Assembly (NCBI GenBank): GCA_021800535.1
Contig: JAJYYV010000012.1
Span: 1 to 52,451 of the forward strand
DNA from: a bacterium
GTDB lineage: Bacteria; Ratteibacteria; UBA8468; B48-G9; DTJG01
Reading direction: 5' to 3'
DNA length: 52,451 bases
Positions 42,386 through 52,060 of this stretch are shown here, in pieces. Numbering within the stretch: position 1 is the first letter of the stretch; every line of letters begins with the position of its first letter. The position numbers were made by a program, and so were the translations under genes. The notes under the pieces were generated by a model. It did no database searches and was not told where the DNA came from. It was given only the letters and a program-made list of their open reading frames with translations.

Positions 42386-43516
42386 TCATAATATACCCGA
42401 ATATATGTTTTTAAATAGTTCTTGAAAATCCTGCTGATTAAGACTTATTTTCATCTTTTTAAAAGCTCTTTCACAATTTTTTATAGATTCTTCTGAGATA
42501 TAATTTATCTCCTCTTCTTTCATACCAATATCCTTCCCTGTAATAGGCAATCCAATATTTTTTAATAAATGTAAAAGAGATTCAGGGGTAAAGAACCTTT
42601 CCATTTCTTTTATCTCTTTTTCATATCCATGCTGTTGAAGATATTTAAGCGCATAGGGAAGACATAGAGCATTTGCTGTTCCATGATGAAGATTATATTT
42701 TATTGTAAGCGGATATGCCATCCCATGGATAAGAATTGTTCCTGTATGATTAATGGCAAAACCAGCAAGGAGAGAAGCAAATAAAATTTTGGACCTATAC
42801 TCTGCTTTTTCTTTTTCTTTCACAGCAAATTGTAAAAATTCAGTAATAATTTTTATACTTTCATTGCAAAATATTTTTGTCATACCTGTTGCTGTTAAAG
42901 AAAGATAGCTTTCTATAGAATGACATAAAGCATCTATTCCAGTTCCACCAACAAGCTTTTCGGAAAGAGTTAAAAGCAGTAATGGGTCTAATAAAGCAAC
43001 TCTTGGTATTATTTTATCAGAAGCTATTGTTTTTTTTACTCTTTCTTTTGTATCAATAACAATAGCATTTTTTGTAACTTCACTACCTGTCCCGCATGTG
43101 GTGGGAATTGCAAATACAGCAAGAGGTTCATTAGTTATCTCAACATTTCCATAAAAATTGGTTATACTTCCTTGATTTCTTAAAAGAATAGCAATCACTT
43201 TCCCAACATCCATCGCACTACCTCCGCCTATAGAAAGTATTACATCAACATTCTCTTTTTTTGCCACTTCTACTCCTCTTTCACAATCTATTGTTGTAGG
43301 TTCAGGAGATACCTCTGAAAAAACAGAATATTTTATATTGGATTTTTCAAGAATATTTTTTATTTTTGTCATTAATCCTGACTCAAAGACAAAATGTTTT
43401 CCTGAAACAATAAGAACCTTTTTACCATATGAAGAAATATCAGGTAAGTGTTCCTCAATACAGTTTTCCTGAAAAAAAACTTTTGTTGGTAAATAAAATT
43501 TAATATTCTCTATCAT
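42386..43516 (-). CDS. iron-containing alcohol dehydrogenase
   Basis: A 376-residue group III alcohol dehydrogenase. The NAD loop is ILSIGGGSAMDVGK (about 93). FAIPTTCGTGSEVTKNAIV (about 134) is the first family block. Metal ligands are expected in DALCHSIESYLS (about 195) and in the HGMAYPLTIKYNLHHGTANA segment (about 263), with the His residues present. It would oxidise or reduce small alcohols, lactaldehyde or butanol-type substrates. It begins in the stop codon of the GH63-like gene (4-bp overlap). With sugar-degrading neighbours, a lactaldehyde or propanediol reductase role after deoxysugar breakdown is plausible but unproven. Confidence 0.92.
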   Translation of the reverse strand: MIENIKFYLPTKVFFQENCIEEHLPDISSYGKKVLIVSGKHFVFESGLMTKIKNILEKSNIKYSVFSEVSPEPTTIDCERGVEVAKKENVDVILSIGGGSAMDVGKVIAILLRNQGSITNFYGNVEITNEPLAVFAIPTTCGTGSEVTKNAIVIDTKERVKKTIASDKIIPRVALLDPLLLLTLSEKLVGGTGIDALCHSIESYLSLTATGMTKIFCNESIKIITEFLQFAVKEKEKAEYRSKILFASLLAGFAINHTGTILIHGMAYPLTIKYNLHHGTANALCLPYALKYLQQHGYEKEIKEMERFFTPESLLHLLKNIGLPITGKDIGMKEEEINYISEESIKNCERAFKKMKISLNQQDFQELFKNIYSGIL

Positions 43517-44682
43517 ATTATTTCCCCCTCTCTAATTTTTTCCAGAGATATTATTGGATTATGACCTAAATAATCAGGAAACGGACCTGTTTTATTTCCA
43601 TTTCTTTTTAGCTTTGAAATATCTCCATCTATCGGATTATAAAACTCCCATAATTTACCTGTTTCTTTGTATACTTTATTTATATTATCAAGGCTTACAC
43701 CGGCAATTTTTTTCGCCATATCAGTAAAACCATATTTTTGAAGTCCTACACATATCCAGAATACCTGGGAAAGCCACATGGGACCTCTCCAGAAATCAAG
43801 ACTAAAACATGGTTCAGATAAAGAAACACTTGTAAGTCCGCAATTACCAATAAAATTGTTTTTGCTTTCAAGAGGTTTTATAAATCTTTCTATATCCTCT
43901 CCTGGAGTTATTTCACAAATTAATGCCCAGTAAGAAGAAATTGTCTTTTTTGTATTTCTTCCTGTTAATTCATAATCGCAATAAAACTCTTCTTTTTCAT
44001 CCCACAAATATCTCTCTAAAATTATTTGTAAAGAATTTATTTTTTTATTTAATAGGCCTATTTGTTGTTTCTTTACTCCTATTTTTTCACCAATAAATTT
44101 TAAGGTTCTAAGATGTAATAAAATCTGACAATTTAAATCAACACAAGGAAACGGTCCTATGTCTGTAAAATCCCAACGGGGGGAATTTTCATAGCCTGAT
44201 TCAGGAATTTTAGCATCAGGAAAACTATCCATATACCAAAAAAGATTATACCTATCCATTCTATTGTTTTCCCACCACAAAAGATTTTTTTCACCTATTT
44301 CAAAGCAAAGTTTAGCAAATCTTTCATCCCATTGTTTATCAAGAATTTTTTTAACTGTAAACATCCAGACAGGAGGATGGCTACATATAAAAGAAGGGCC
44401 TTTTTCTTCAGGCTTGCTATAAACATCAGATTCTGCAATAACCCTATATGCCATCATTCCATCATCCTGTTTAAAAGAAGAAAAAAGATAAACTTCCATT
44501 AAGGATTTTGCCATTTCCAGGTTTAAAAAAGTAATTTCATGAGAAATTAAAGGTGTATCCCAATTACCCAAAGCTTTTCTGTTAAAACCTTTTCCCAGAG
44601 AAACCCATTCGGTATTAAATGGTTCTTCTGGCGGATATGTTGATTCTTCCAAAAGTTTTTTCCAAGCTTTTATAAGTTCCAT
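43513..44682 (-). CDS. GH63-like (MGH1/amylo-glucosidase type) glycosidase
   Basis: A 389-residue (alpha/alpha)6-barrel glycosidase. SPRWD preceded by ESGYEN (about 160-170) matches the ESGmDNSPRW signature of GH63/mannosylglycerate-hydrolase-like enzymes; the Glu/Asp region there carries a catalytic acid. FNTEWVSLGKGFNRKALGNWD (about 22) and LDFWRGPMWLSQVFWICVGL (about 290) complete the pattern. Substrates in this family include glucosides, glucosylglycerate and mannosylglycerate; the actual one is unknown. No signal peptide, so likely cytoplasmic. It is the first of three co-directional genes with the iron-ADH and ribF. Confidence 0.78.
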   Translation of the reverse strand: MELIKAWKKLLEESTYPPEEPFNTEWVSLGKGFNRKALGNWDTPLISHEITFLNLEMAKSLMEVYLFSSFKQDDGMMAYRVIAESDVYSKPEEKGPSFICSHPPVWMFTVKKILDKQWDERFAKLCFEIGEKNLLWWENNRMDRYNLFWYMDSFPDAKIPESGYENSPRWDFTDIGPFPCVDLNCQILLHLRTLKFIGEKIGVKKQQIGLLNKKINSLQIILERYLWDEKEEFYCDYELTGRNTKKTISSYWALICEITPGEDIERFIKPLESKNNFIGNCGLTSVSLSEPCFSLDFWRGPMWLSQVFWICVGLQKYGFTDMAKKIAGVSLDNINKVYKETGKLWEFYNPIDGDISKLKRNGNKTGPFPDYLGHNPIISLEKIREGEII

Positions 44683-44757
44683 ATTCTATATTATAGTGAT
44701 AAATTATCTTTTTTTATTATATCATTTTTATCTATAAGCCTATATAAAAAAATTAAA

Positions 44758-44786
44758 TTGATAACCATGAAAAGTTATCATATAAT
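44758..44786 (+). promoter_or_regulatory. sigma70-type promoter for the 357-aa URO-D family gene
   Basis: TTGATA (44758-44763), 17-bp spacer, TATAAT (44781-44786); start codon 44 bp downstream with AGGAGA between. Confidence 0.65.
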
Positions 44787-44830
44787 TTATTTATAATAAA
44801 ATTATCTATAAAAAAACAGGAGACTTAAAA

Positions 44831-45904
44831 ATGAGATACCAAACACATTTTTTGAATGAAAAAACAGATAATTATATAAGAACTATTGAATTCCGCCATC
44901 CTAAAAAAATTCCCTTAAGTGTAAGTATAATGCCGGCAACATGGAAAAAATATGGTGAAACAATAGAAAAAATTGTTTTAGATCATCCGACACTTTTTCC
45001 GGACTATAAAAAAGGTGATTTTAAAAATTATACATATTTTTGGGCTTATGAAAAAGGACAGCATACAGATACCTGGGGTATAGTCTGGAATAATATAGAA
45101 GAAGGTTTAGACTCTCAGCCTGTAGAAGAACTCGCACCTTTAAGAAAATGGGAATTCTTAGATAATTATACACCTCCTAATCCATTAACAGATGATTGGG
45201 GAAACCCCAATGAAAAGATAAATTGGGAAATAAGAAAAAAGACATTAGAAGAGATAAAAACAAAAGGAAACCTTGCTGGAGGAGGATTACCTCATGGATT
45301 TATTTACATGTGGCATTATTACTTAAGAGGTTTTTCTAATTTTATGCTGGATGTTGCTGATAGGGACCCAAGGCTGGATATAATAAATAAAATGATTATT
45401 GATTATAATACAACTTTAGTGAATAAATGGATAGAGATAGGTGTAGAATCCATGTATTTTGGAGATGATATGGGACTACAAAGGTCTTTACCTATCAGCC
45501 TGAATGATTGGAGACATTATATTAAACCTGCTTATAAAAAAATACTCGGTACATGCAAAGATGCGGGAGTTATAAGCTATTTACATTCAGATGGTTGCAT
45601 AATAGATATTATTGATGACCTTATAGAATGTGGACTAAATGTCATAAATCCACAATTTCGCGCAAATGGACTAAAAAATCTTGCAAAATTTAAAGGAAAG
45701 ATTTGTATTAATCAGGATATGGACAGACAGCTATTTCCATTTGCAACGACTTCACAATTAAAAGACCATTTTAAAGAGGTTATAGATACTCTTTATCTAC
45801 CTGAAGGCGGACTAATGATTTATACTGAAATTGAACAAGATGTTCCTCTTAAAAATGTAGATACTATCTTCAATCTTCTTGAAGAAATTGAAAAAATTAC
45901 TTAG
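44831..45904 (+). CDS. uroporphyrinogen decarboxylase (URO-D) family protein
   Basis: A 357-residue URO-D superfamily protein. IRTIEFRHPKKIPLSVSIMP (about 17-36) is the start typical of members in glycan-degrading Lentisphaerae/Planctomycetes-like genomes. YFGDDMGLQRSLPISLNDW (about 212) is the central block. The zinc-site region is SYLHSDGCIIDIIDDLI (about 255), with His kept but the H-x-C Cys replaced (H-S-D). It has its own promoter and AGGAGA ribosome site and is single-gene, its end overlapping the tolB stop by 8 bp from the opposite strand. Function not established. Confidence 0.8.
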   Translation: MRYQTHFLNEKTDNYIRTIEFRHPKKIPLSVSIMPATWKKYGETIEKIVLDHPTLFPDYKKGDFKNYTYFWAYEKGQHTDTWGIVWNNIEEGLDSQPVEELAPLRKWEFLDNYTPPNPLTDDWGNPNEKINWEIRKKTLEEIKTKGNLAGGGLPHGFIYMWHYYLRGFSNFMLDVADRDPRLDIINKMIIDYNTTLVNKWIEIGVESMYFGDDMGLQRSLPISLNDWRHYIKPAYKKILGTCKDAGVISYLHSDGCIIDIIDDLIECGLNVINPQFRANGLKNLAKFKGKICINQDMDRQLFPFATTSQLKDHFKEVIDTLYLPEGGLMIYTEIEQDVPLKNVDTIFNLLEEIEKIT

Positions 45905-47126
45905 ACCAGCAGGGTTCATCAGCATTATTTTTAAGAAGTCTCATATCCTCTGTATAAATATCTACTATCCATAAAGAATCCTGATAATTTCTATTTCTCC
46001 TTGTAAAAACAATATGCCTGCTATCAGGGGCCCACGAAGGACTTTCTGACCATGAAAATGAATTGGTAAGTGTTTTGATATAACCTGTTTTAAAATCATA
46101 AATCTGGATTGCCATTCCATCTGAAATTCCAGTAACATAAGCCAGATAATCACCATTTGGAGACCATACAGGAGAAGTCACATAGTATCCACTTATAGGA
46201 AGCTGGTGTAATCCAAAACCGTAAGGGTCTATTTCCCATAACTTTGTCACCCCATCTTTAGTTAAAACAAAAACTATTTCTTTACCATTCGGAGACACAG
46301 TCGGAGAAGCCACAACATATGAAGAAAAATTTGTAATTCTTCTTATTATTTTTCCATTAATTCCCACTATATAAATTTCAGAATTACCTGTTCTACTTAA
46401 TACTACAGCCATTTCTTTTTTATTTGGGAATATAGATGGCTCGGCATTAATACCAGGCTGGGCAAGAACTGTTTTTGTGGTGCCTGTCATTAAATTCATT
46501 GTTTCAAGAAATGGGAAACCTGTTCTATAAGAAAGATATATTATTTTATTGTTAGATATCCAGCGAGGAAAATTTACAAGAAAATCAGGAGCAAAAATTG
46601 TTCTGTCATTTCTTCCATCATAATCACAGACATTAATTGATTTTTTACCTGAATTTTTTGAGATATAAAGAATTTTTGTAAGAGCGATACCAGGAAAACC
46701 TGTAAGATGATAAATAATAGAATCACTTACAATATGAGCCATTCGTACAGGATTATTAACAACAGGAGTAAATGTAAGATTATAAACATATTTCTGCCCT
46801 GTAGATTTATAAATTTTTATATCTGCATATTTTTGTAAAATTTTTCCAGTTATTAAAATTTTTATATCAGGAGCCAATTTTTTAAAAAGAGATTCAGAGT
46901 TAACATCTGCTTTTGTTTGTGCTTTTAATACACTGAACGAATCAGAATATAGAAGGTCCTGCTTTAAAATGTGAGTAAAAACTTTTGAATAATTATCAGT
47001 TCCCTGAATAATTATTTCAGTAGAAATTTTTTCTGCAGGATTGCCTGTAATTTGAATAAAAACACGGCTATAGCCAATAGAAATATTTAAAAAACAAAAA
47101 AACAATAATATTATTATTTTTCTCAT
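45897..47126 (-). CDS. tolB: Tol-Pal system protein TolB
   Basis: A 409-residue TolB with signal peptide (MRKIIILLFFCFLNISIGYS). The N-terminal domain (about 24-160) has AEKISTEIIIQGTDNYSKVF. The beta-propeller carries WD40-like PD40 repeats: VNFPRWISNNKIIYLSYRTG, SPNGKEIVFVLTKDG, SPVWSPNGDYLAYVTG and WAPDSRHIVFTRR. TolB is periplasmic and links Pal to the inner-membrane TolQRA complex during outer-membrane constriction. It overlaps the tonB/tolA-like gene by 4 bp. Pal, which normally follows tolB, is not present; the opposite-strand URO-D gene begins there instead. Confidence 0.93.
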   Translation of the reverse strand: MRKIIILLFFCFLNISIGYSRVFIQITGNPAEKISTEIIIQGTDNYSKVFTHILKQDLLYSDSFSVLKAQTKADVNSESLFKKLAPDIKILITGKILQKYADIKIYKSTGQKYVYNLTFTPVVNNPVRMAHIVSDSIIYHLTGFPGIALTKILYISKNSGKKSINVCDYDGRNDRTIFAPDFLVNFPRWISNNKIIYLSYRTGFPFLETMNLMTGTTKTVLAQPGINAEPSIFPNKKEMAVVLSRTGNSEIYIVGINGKIIRRITNFSSYVVASPTVSPNGKEIVFVLTKDGVTKLWEIDPYGFGLHQLPISGYYVTSPVWSPNGDYLAYVTGISDGMAIQIYDFKTGYIKTLTNSFSWSESPSWAPDSRHIVFTRRNRNYQDSLWIVDIYTEDMRLLKNNADEPCWSK

Positions 47127-47827
47127 TCTATACCCCCTTCTGTAAAAGTAATTGTAATATCCACATATCTTTCATTCATACTGCCAGGAAATTGAGGAAA
47201 TTTACCAACTGATTTTATTGCTTCTATAGCACTATTATCAAATCTTTGACTACCAGAACCTGTTTGAAGAATTATATCAGAAATTGTTCCATCATTCCAT
47301 AATCTAAAAGAAATAACAGATGGATTTGAATACATATTCCCCTGAGGAATAAGCCAGTGCTGTTGAATAATATTTTTTATCTGGGAAAAATACCCTGAAT
47401 TTATTTGTTGCCCAAAAGGAACTGCAGGAACAACCGTTTTTGAAAATTTATTAGAAGAAGTTGAAGAGAAAATTAATTTTTTAGGTGAAACATTTTGATT
47501 TTTTTTATTTTTAAAAGCCTTCTCAATTTCTGCCAATTTTTTTTCTATACTTTGCATATAATTTTCCGAAGAAAATGATTTTTTTACAAAGGTTTGTCCT
47601 GTAGTTGTATTAATTTTATTTGGTTGTGAAGTTTGCTTTAGATTTGTTACTGGTGAGATAGTTTCTTCTTTTAACAGAGGAATACTTTGATTTGGCGGAG
47701 AAGGAAGACTTACAAGATTAACAACATATATATTTTTCATAAGATTAGAATGAGAAAAAGATACGGTTATTACTAATGTTAATAATACAGCATGACTTAA
47801 AAAAGAAATAGTTAATCCTTTATTCAT
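47123..47827 (-). CDS. TonB/TolA-like energy transducer protein
   Basis: A 234-residue protein with one N-terminal membrane segment (about 7-25), a Ser/Pro/Gln/Lys-rich linker with a short Lys-rich helix (about 90-112), and a C-terminal TonB/TolA fold: QQHWLIPQGNMYSNPSVISF, SGSQRFDNSAIEAIKSVGKF and MNERYVDITITFTEGG. It spans the periplasm and couples the TolQR motor to TolB or the outer membrane. Position between tolR and tolB makes TolA the likely role, though the C-terminal domain looks TonB-like. It overlaps tolR by 8 bp and tolB by 4 bp. Confidence 0.85.
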   Translation of the reverse strand: MNKGLTISFLSHAVLLTLVITVSFSHSNLMKNIYVVNLVSLPSPPNQSIPLLKEETISPVTNLKQTSQPNKINTTTGQTFVKKSFSSENYMQSIEKKLAEIEKAFKNKKNQNVSPKKLIFSSTSSNKFSKTVVPAVPFGQQINSGYFSQIKNIIQQHWLIPQGNMYSNPSVISFRLWNDGTISDIILQTGSGSQRFDNSAIEAIKSVGKFPQFPGSMNERYVDITITFTEGGIE

Positions 47828-48248
47828 TGTTTTTATTTATGTCTGTTGCAAGACCTACTTTTTTTATGTGAGAGTCTTTTACTATATTGAGAACATTTAT
47901 CAGGTCCTGGTAAGAAATATTTTTTTCTCCTTTTATCACCACCCCACTATTAGGATTTGTTTCTGCTTCTTTTTCAAGAATATTTTTAAGGTCAAACAAG
48001 TTAACTGGTTTATTTACTATAAAAACTTCATTGTTTTTGGTAATCGTCAGAATAATACTTTTTTCCAGAGCCATTTTACTTGGTCCTGATTTAGGAAGTT
48101 TAACAGAAAAACCCTGTTCTATAAAAGGAGATATCATAAGAAGTATAACAACAAGAGTAAGAGCAATATCCACAAGATTTGTAATATTTATCTTTGAAAA
48201 TGCATTATCATTATTTCCTGATTGATTGAAAAATTTTTGAGTGTTCAT
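47820..48248 (-). CDS. tolR: TolR/ExbD biopolymer transport protein
   Basis: A 142-residue TolR/ExbD protein. A single membrane segment (about 25-42, NLVDIALTLVVILLMISP) carries the functional Asp27. KINITNLVDIALTLVVILL corresponds to the family's N..P.iD..l.ll..f. The periplasmic domain ends VLNIVKDSHIKKVGLAT, the ExbD closing motif. It forms the proton-driven motor with TolQ. It overlaps tolQ by 4 bp and the TonB/TolA-like gene by 8 bp. TolR rather than ExbD is preferred from the tolB context. Confidence 0.9.
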   Translation of the reverse strand: MNTQKFFNQSGNNDNAFSKINITNLVDIALTLVVILLMISPFIEQGFSVKLPKSGPSKMALEKSIILTITKNNEVFIVNKPVNLFDLKNILEKEAETNPNSGVVIKGEKNISYQDLINVLNIVKDSHIKKVGLATDINKNNE

Positions 48249-48844
48249 TTTAGAAAAAGATAAAAAGATTCAAGAATATCTTCACCTTCTTTTTGTAATA
48301 ATCTTAGTTTTTCATTAAAAAGGTTATGGCCTGCGGCAGCTGGAATTGCTACAACAAGACCCGCAACTGTAGAAATAAGCGCTTCACCTACACCTGAAGC
48401 CACAACAGACATTGAAGCAGAACCTGTCATGCCAATAGCATGAAAAGAAAGAAGAAGTCCCCACACAGTACCCAAAAGTCCTAAAAATGGAGAAACAGCA
48501 GCTGTCAAAATTAAAAAAGACATACCCCTTTCAAATGAATAAAATTCCTCTCTGCTTATTCTTTTTAACAGATTTAAGATTTTTTCAGGGTTAGGATTGA
48601 TATTTTGTTTTTCTTTTAAACTTTTTGAAAAAATCTGGCCCCAAACAGAATATTTTATATTGGAAATTTTGCCATTGTAATAGTTTTTTAAAAAAACCCT
48701 ATTACCTTTTTCTGTTTTTTTATAAAGAAGATATTTTTCTATTATTATCGCCCAGGAATAAATAGATAAAATTAACAGAATAATTAAATCTGCCTTACCA
48801 ATCCAGTCAGAATGTCTCCATGCTTCTACAAGTATATTTGTCAT
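48245..48844 (-). CDS. tolQ: TolQ/ExbB/MotA proton channel protein
   Basis: A 199-residue inner-membrane protein with three membrane segments (about 18-36, 105-135, 145-170). The MotA/TolQ/ExbB core is SPFLGLLGTVWGLLLSFHAIG (about 117-136, first residues part of the loop) and GEALISTVAGLVVAIPAAAGHN (about 148-169). It builds the proton channel of the Tol motor. Its ATG lies 4 bp after the stop of the GH38 gene, so the Tol genes are read through from the mannosidase gene. Confidence 0.9.
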   Translation of the reverse strand: MTNILVEAWRHSDWIGKADLIILLILSIYSWAIIIEKYLLYKKTEKGNRVFLKNYYNGKISNIKYSVWGQIFSKSLKEKQNINPNPEKILNLLKRISREEFYSFERGMSFLILTAAVSPFLGLLGTVWGLLLSFHAIGMTGSASMSVVASGVGEALISTVAGLVVAIPAAAGHNLFNEKLRLLQKEGEDILESFYLFLK

Positions 48845-48848
48845 TTTT

Positions 48849-51800
48849 TTATCCTTTAATTAATCGTAATGTTTTAATTTCAAAAGGATGAAAATCTAAT
48901 TTTACAGAATTTTCTTTTAATACTATCTCTTTAATATTATTTTCCAGCATATCTGTTAAAAATAATTTTTTTACAGGTAAATTAATATTAAGCGTGACAG
49001 ATGTTTTGGTTCTCATAGATTCATATAGCCTTAAGATAATATTACCACTATTATCTTCAGCATATTTTACTGTCTCAATAATAATATTGTTTTTATTCAG
49101 CTCAAAAAATGATTTTTCTTCACATATTCCCTCTGTTATTGTTGCGGGGCAGTTAATCCGGTAAGCTTCCTGAACCACATTACTTTGGATAAAAGGCCCA
49201 TTCCAAAAATAAAAAGAATATGTAAATTCATGAGCTCCCTGATCAGCTTGTGGGTCAGGAGCTATTGCTGATTTGAGTAAAGTCAGATTCATAGAATTTC
49301 CAGATACATTTATTCCATATTTACAATCATTTAATATCGCACAACCACGATTTTCTTCAGTCAACGCTGTCCATTTATGATTGCTGACTTCAAATCTATC
49401 AGCATCAAACTGTCGGGATTTATGATTTGGCCTTGATAAATATCCGAATTGAATTTCATGAATTGCCTCATTTGAATAAATATTTACAGGGAAACAAGAT
49501 TTTAACATTTTATGCTTTTCATGCCAGTCAATCTGAGTTTTAAAATCAATACGGCGTTTTCCTTTATATAAAATAATATCCTGATTCAAATCTGAATTTA
49601 AAATCTTTTTTGTAATATGTATTTTAACAAACAAGGGGCCCCGGGTTAAAATACTTATTTTTGCTGATTTTTCTAAATTGACAGGAGTATGCTCATACAT
49701 ACTATCTATATCCCAGGCATCATTACTAGAAGGAACATCTTTATACATATGCAATTCATTACAAATTCCATTGGTAATTTGAAAATTGGTTTCTTTATCA
49801 ATAATAGATATGATTTCTCCATTGTTGTTTAAGGTTAATTTCAATTTACTGTTTTCTATAGATATAGATTTTTCTTTTTCATTTATAACAAATTCATTGT
49901 CTATTTTTGTAATTTTATTTTCATCTGTAGGAACTAAAGATGTAACTCCACAGGAAGGTAATTGTATTTCTATATAAGTAATTTCATTATCCTTTTGGAA
50001 GGGAAATTGTTCTCCTTTTTGGTTCTCAACATACCTAATTCCTTTTGGCAAAGCAATAACTTCTGGATGTGTCCATGATAAAGAATTAAAAATACTTAAA
50101 CCATTTTTTGACTTTGTCATAATGGAAACAGACTTTTCAATAAGATTATATGCTGTAGAAATAATCTCTTCATAGGTTTTTTCTGCTTCCTGGTACACAC
50201 GGGTAATAGATGAACCCGGCAAAATATCATGAAATTGATGTAAAAGCACCTTCTGCCACAATTTCTTAAATTGTTCTAATGGATAAGCATATTTATTGGT
50301 AGCAGCAGATATTGCAGACCAGAACTCAGCCTCTCTTAATAATAATTCACTTTTACGATTATCTTTTTTTGTATGAGCTTGTGATGTATAGGTCCCTCTA
50401 TGGGCTTGGAAATACAGCTCCCCAATATATTTATTTTCAGGTATTCCCTGTTTTTCCAATTCTTTAAAAAACTGAACAGGTGAAGCGATTTTTACTTTTG
50501 GACATCCTTCAAGATTTTCCTGGCGCCTTAAATATTCAATATGGTCACGAACAGGACCTCCTCCGCCATCCCCATAACCAAAAGGATATAATCTTGAAGA
50601 AATATTATTTTTTTGTACCCGTTCATTCCAACGAAGAATAGTATTAGCAGGTAAAGTTTGAGAATTATAATCATTGCATAAATGAACAAGTATAGTAGAA
50701 CCATCTATTCCTTCCCATACAAAGGTATTATATGGGAAAGTTTCTCCGCCATTATAATTCCAAAATATTTTAGCAGTAGAAAAATATTTTATACCACAAC
50801 CCCGCATTATTTGAGGTAAAGAACCTGAATAACCAAAAACATCAGGAAGCCATAGCAATTCATTATCTATACCAAATTCCTCTTTAAAAAATTGTTTGCC
50901 ATAAATAAATTGTCTGATTAAACTTTCGCCTGAAGGCAAATTGGTATCTGACTCTATCCACATCCCCCCTTCTGGAAGGATTTGTCCTTTTTTTATAGCT
51001 TTTTTTACTTCTTCATAAACTTCCGGATATAAATTTTTAAGCCATAAAAAAAGTTGAGGCTGAGACTGCAAAAATTTATATTCCGGATATTGGGACATCA
51101 ATGTTAACTGATTGGCAAAAGTAGCCGCAGTCTTACGAAAAGTCTGGGTAAATGGCCAAAGCCAGGCAACATCAATATGAGCATGACCAAAAGCATACAT
51201 AGTAGGCATGGTTGACCCATTTTTACACTCAAGCAAAGGCTCTAAATATTTTCTTGCATCAATAGATGATTGAATCCGTTGGTTAGATGGTAATTCCGGG
51301 TCAAATATATAAGTGAAATTCATTAATCCTTCATCTATTTTTGCCATCCTAAGAGACTGCTGGTCTATATTTTCCCTTAAACTCCAGAGAGTTTCTACAT
51401 CAATCCAGAGTTGATATAAATCTTCTTCCCATATTCCATAAGTAGATTCACCAATGATAGAAAGAGGAGCCTCTGGCATTTTTTCATAAAAACGCCCCTC
51501 AGCAACCGGACCACCACCTCCAGGAGTTGGTCCATGACCTGCATATACTTCTGTTAATATTTCATACCGGCTGTCTGGTTTTCCACTTAAAGTTAATAAT
51601 GACCGGTCCATAAACATTGAACTACCTATTAATTTATTATCAATATAAATAAGAGTTTCTCCTCCAAGATTAATTTCAAGATGTATTCGTTTATTCTGAA
51701 CAATTTTAGGCAAGATAATAGTTGACTTAAACCATCCATATTCCCAATAATCACCCCATTTTGTTCCTGTAGACATCGGTTTAAATTTTTTAGATAATGC

Positions 51801-51929
51801 CTGTTTTGGTGTAAGAAATTCTTTTGTAACAAAACCATTCCAACTAATTTTTTCAATTGGGGTATAAATACATTTTTTTAATTCTCTACGAAATACTTCT
51901 ATTCTATGTCTCCATTCCAAAGTTAACAT
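48849..51929 (-). CDS. GH38 alpha-mannosidase
   Basis: A 1026-residue class II alpha-mannosidase. The zinc-binding motif GHAHIDVAWLWPF (about residue 248) and the nucleophile segment LLWLPDVFGYSGSLPQI (about 355-371) are both intact. The N-terminal about 230 residues form a jelly-roll-like region (FKSTIILPK, LEINLGGETLIYIDNK). YFQAHRGTYTSQAHTKKDNR (about 500) and LHQFHDILPGSSITRVY (about 560-576) are further GH38 blocks. The C-terminal beta domains end EIKTLRLIKG. It removes alpha-linked mannose from glycans; without a signal peptide it is probably cytoplasmic. A strong GGGGAGGAA site precedes the ATG. Linkage specificity is unknown. Confidence 0.95.
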   Translation of the reverse strand: MLTLEWRHRIEVFRRELKKCIYTPIEKISWNGFVTKEFLTPKQALSKKFKPMSTGTKWGDYWEYGWFKSTIILPKIVQNKRIHLEINLGGETLIYIDNKLIGSSMFMDRSLLTLSGKPDSRYEILTEVYAGHGPTPGGGGPVAEGRFYEKMPEAPLSIIGESTYGIWEEDLYQLWIDVETLWSLRENIDQQSLRMAKIDEGLMNFTYIFDPELPSNQRIQSSIDARKYLEPLLECKNGSTMPTMYAFGHAHIDVAWLWPFTQTFRKTAATFANQLTLMSQYPEYKFLQSQPQLFLWLKNLYPEVYEEVKKAIKKGQILPEGGMWIESDTNLPSGESLIRQFIYGKQFFKEEFGIDNELLWLPDVFGYSGSLPQIMRGCGIKYFSTAKIFWNYNGGETFPYNTFVWEGIDGSTILVHLCNDYNSQTLPANTILRWNERVQKNNISSRLYPFGYGDGGGGPVRDHIEYLRRQENLEGCPKVKIASPVQFFKELEKQGIPENKYIGELYFQAHRGTYTSQAHTKKDNRKSELLLREAEFWSAISAATNKYAYPLEQFKKLWQKVLLHQFHDILPGSSITRVYQEAEKTYEEIISTAYNLIEKSVSIMTKSKNGLSIFNSLSWTHPEVIALPKGIRYVENQKGEQFPFQKDNEITYIEIQLPSCGVTSLVPTDENKITKIDNEFVINEKEKSISIENSKLKLTLNNNGEIISIIDKETNFQITNGICNELHMYKDVPSSNDAWDIDSMYEHTPVNLEKSAKISILTRGPLFVKIHITKKILNSDLNQDIILYKGKRRIDFKTQIDWHEKHKMLKSCFPVNIYSNEAIHEIQFGYLSRPNHKSRQFDADRFEVSNHKWTALTEENRGCAILNDCKYGINVSGNSMNLTLLKSAIAPDPQADQGAHEFTYSFYFWNGPFIQSNVVQEAYRINCPATITEGICEEKSFFELNKNNIIIETVKYAEDNSGNIILRLYESMRTKTSVTLNINLPVKKLFLTDMLENNIKEIVLKENSVKLDFHPFEIKTLRLIKG

Positions 51930-52060
51930 TTTCTTCCTCCCCTATTTTTAAAAACAATTATATTATCATATTATTTTATCATTTTTTATAATTTTTAAAT
52001 AGAAATGCTATTTTACCGATAGAAAAGTTGAAAAAATAGAGGATAAATATAAGATTATTT

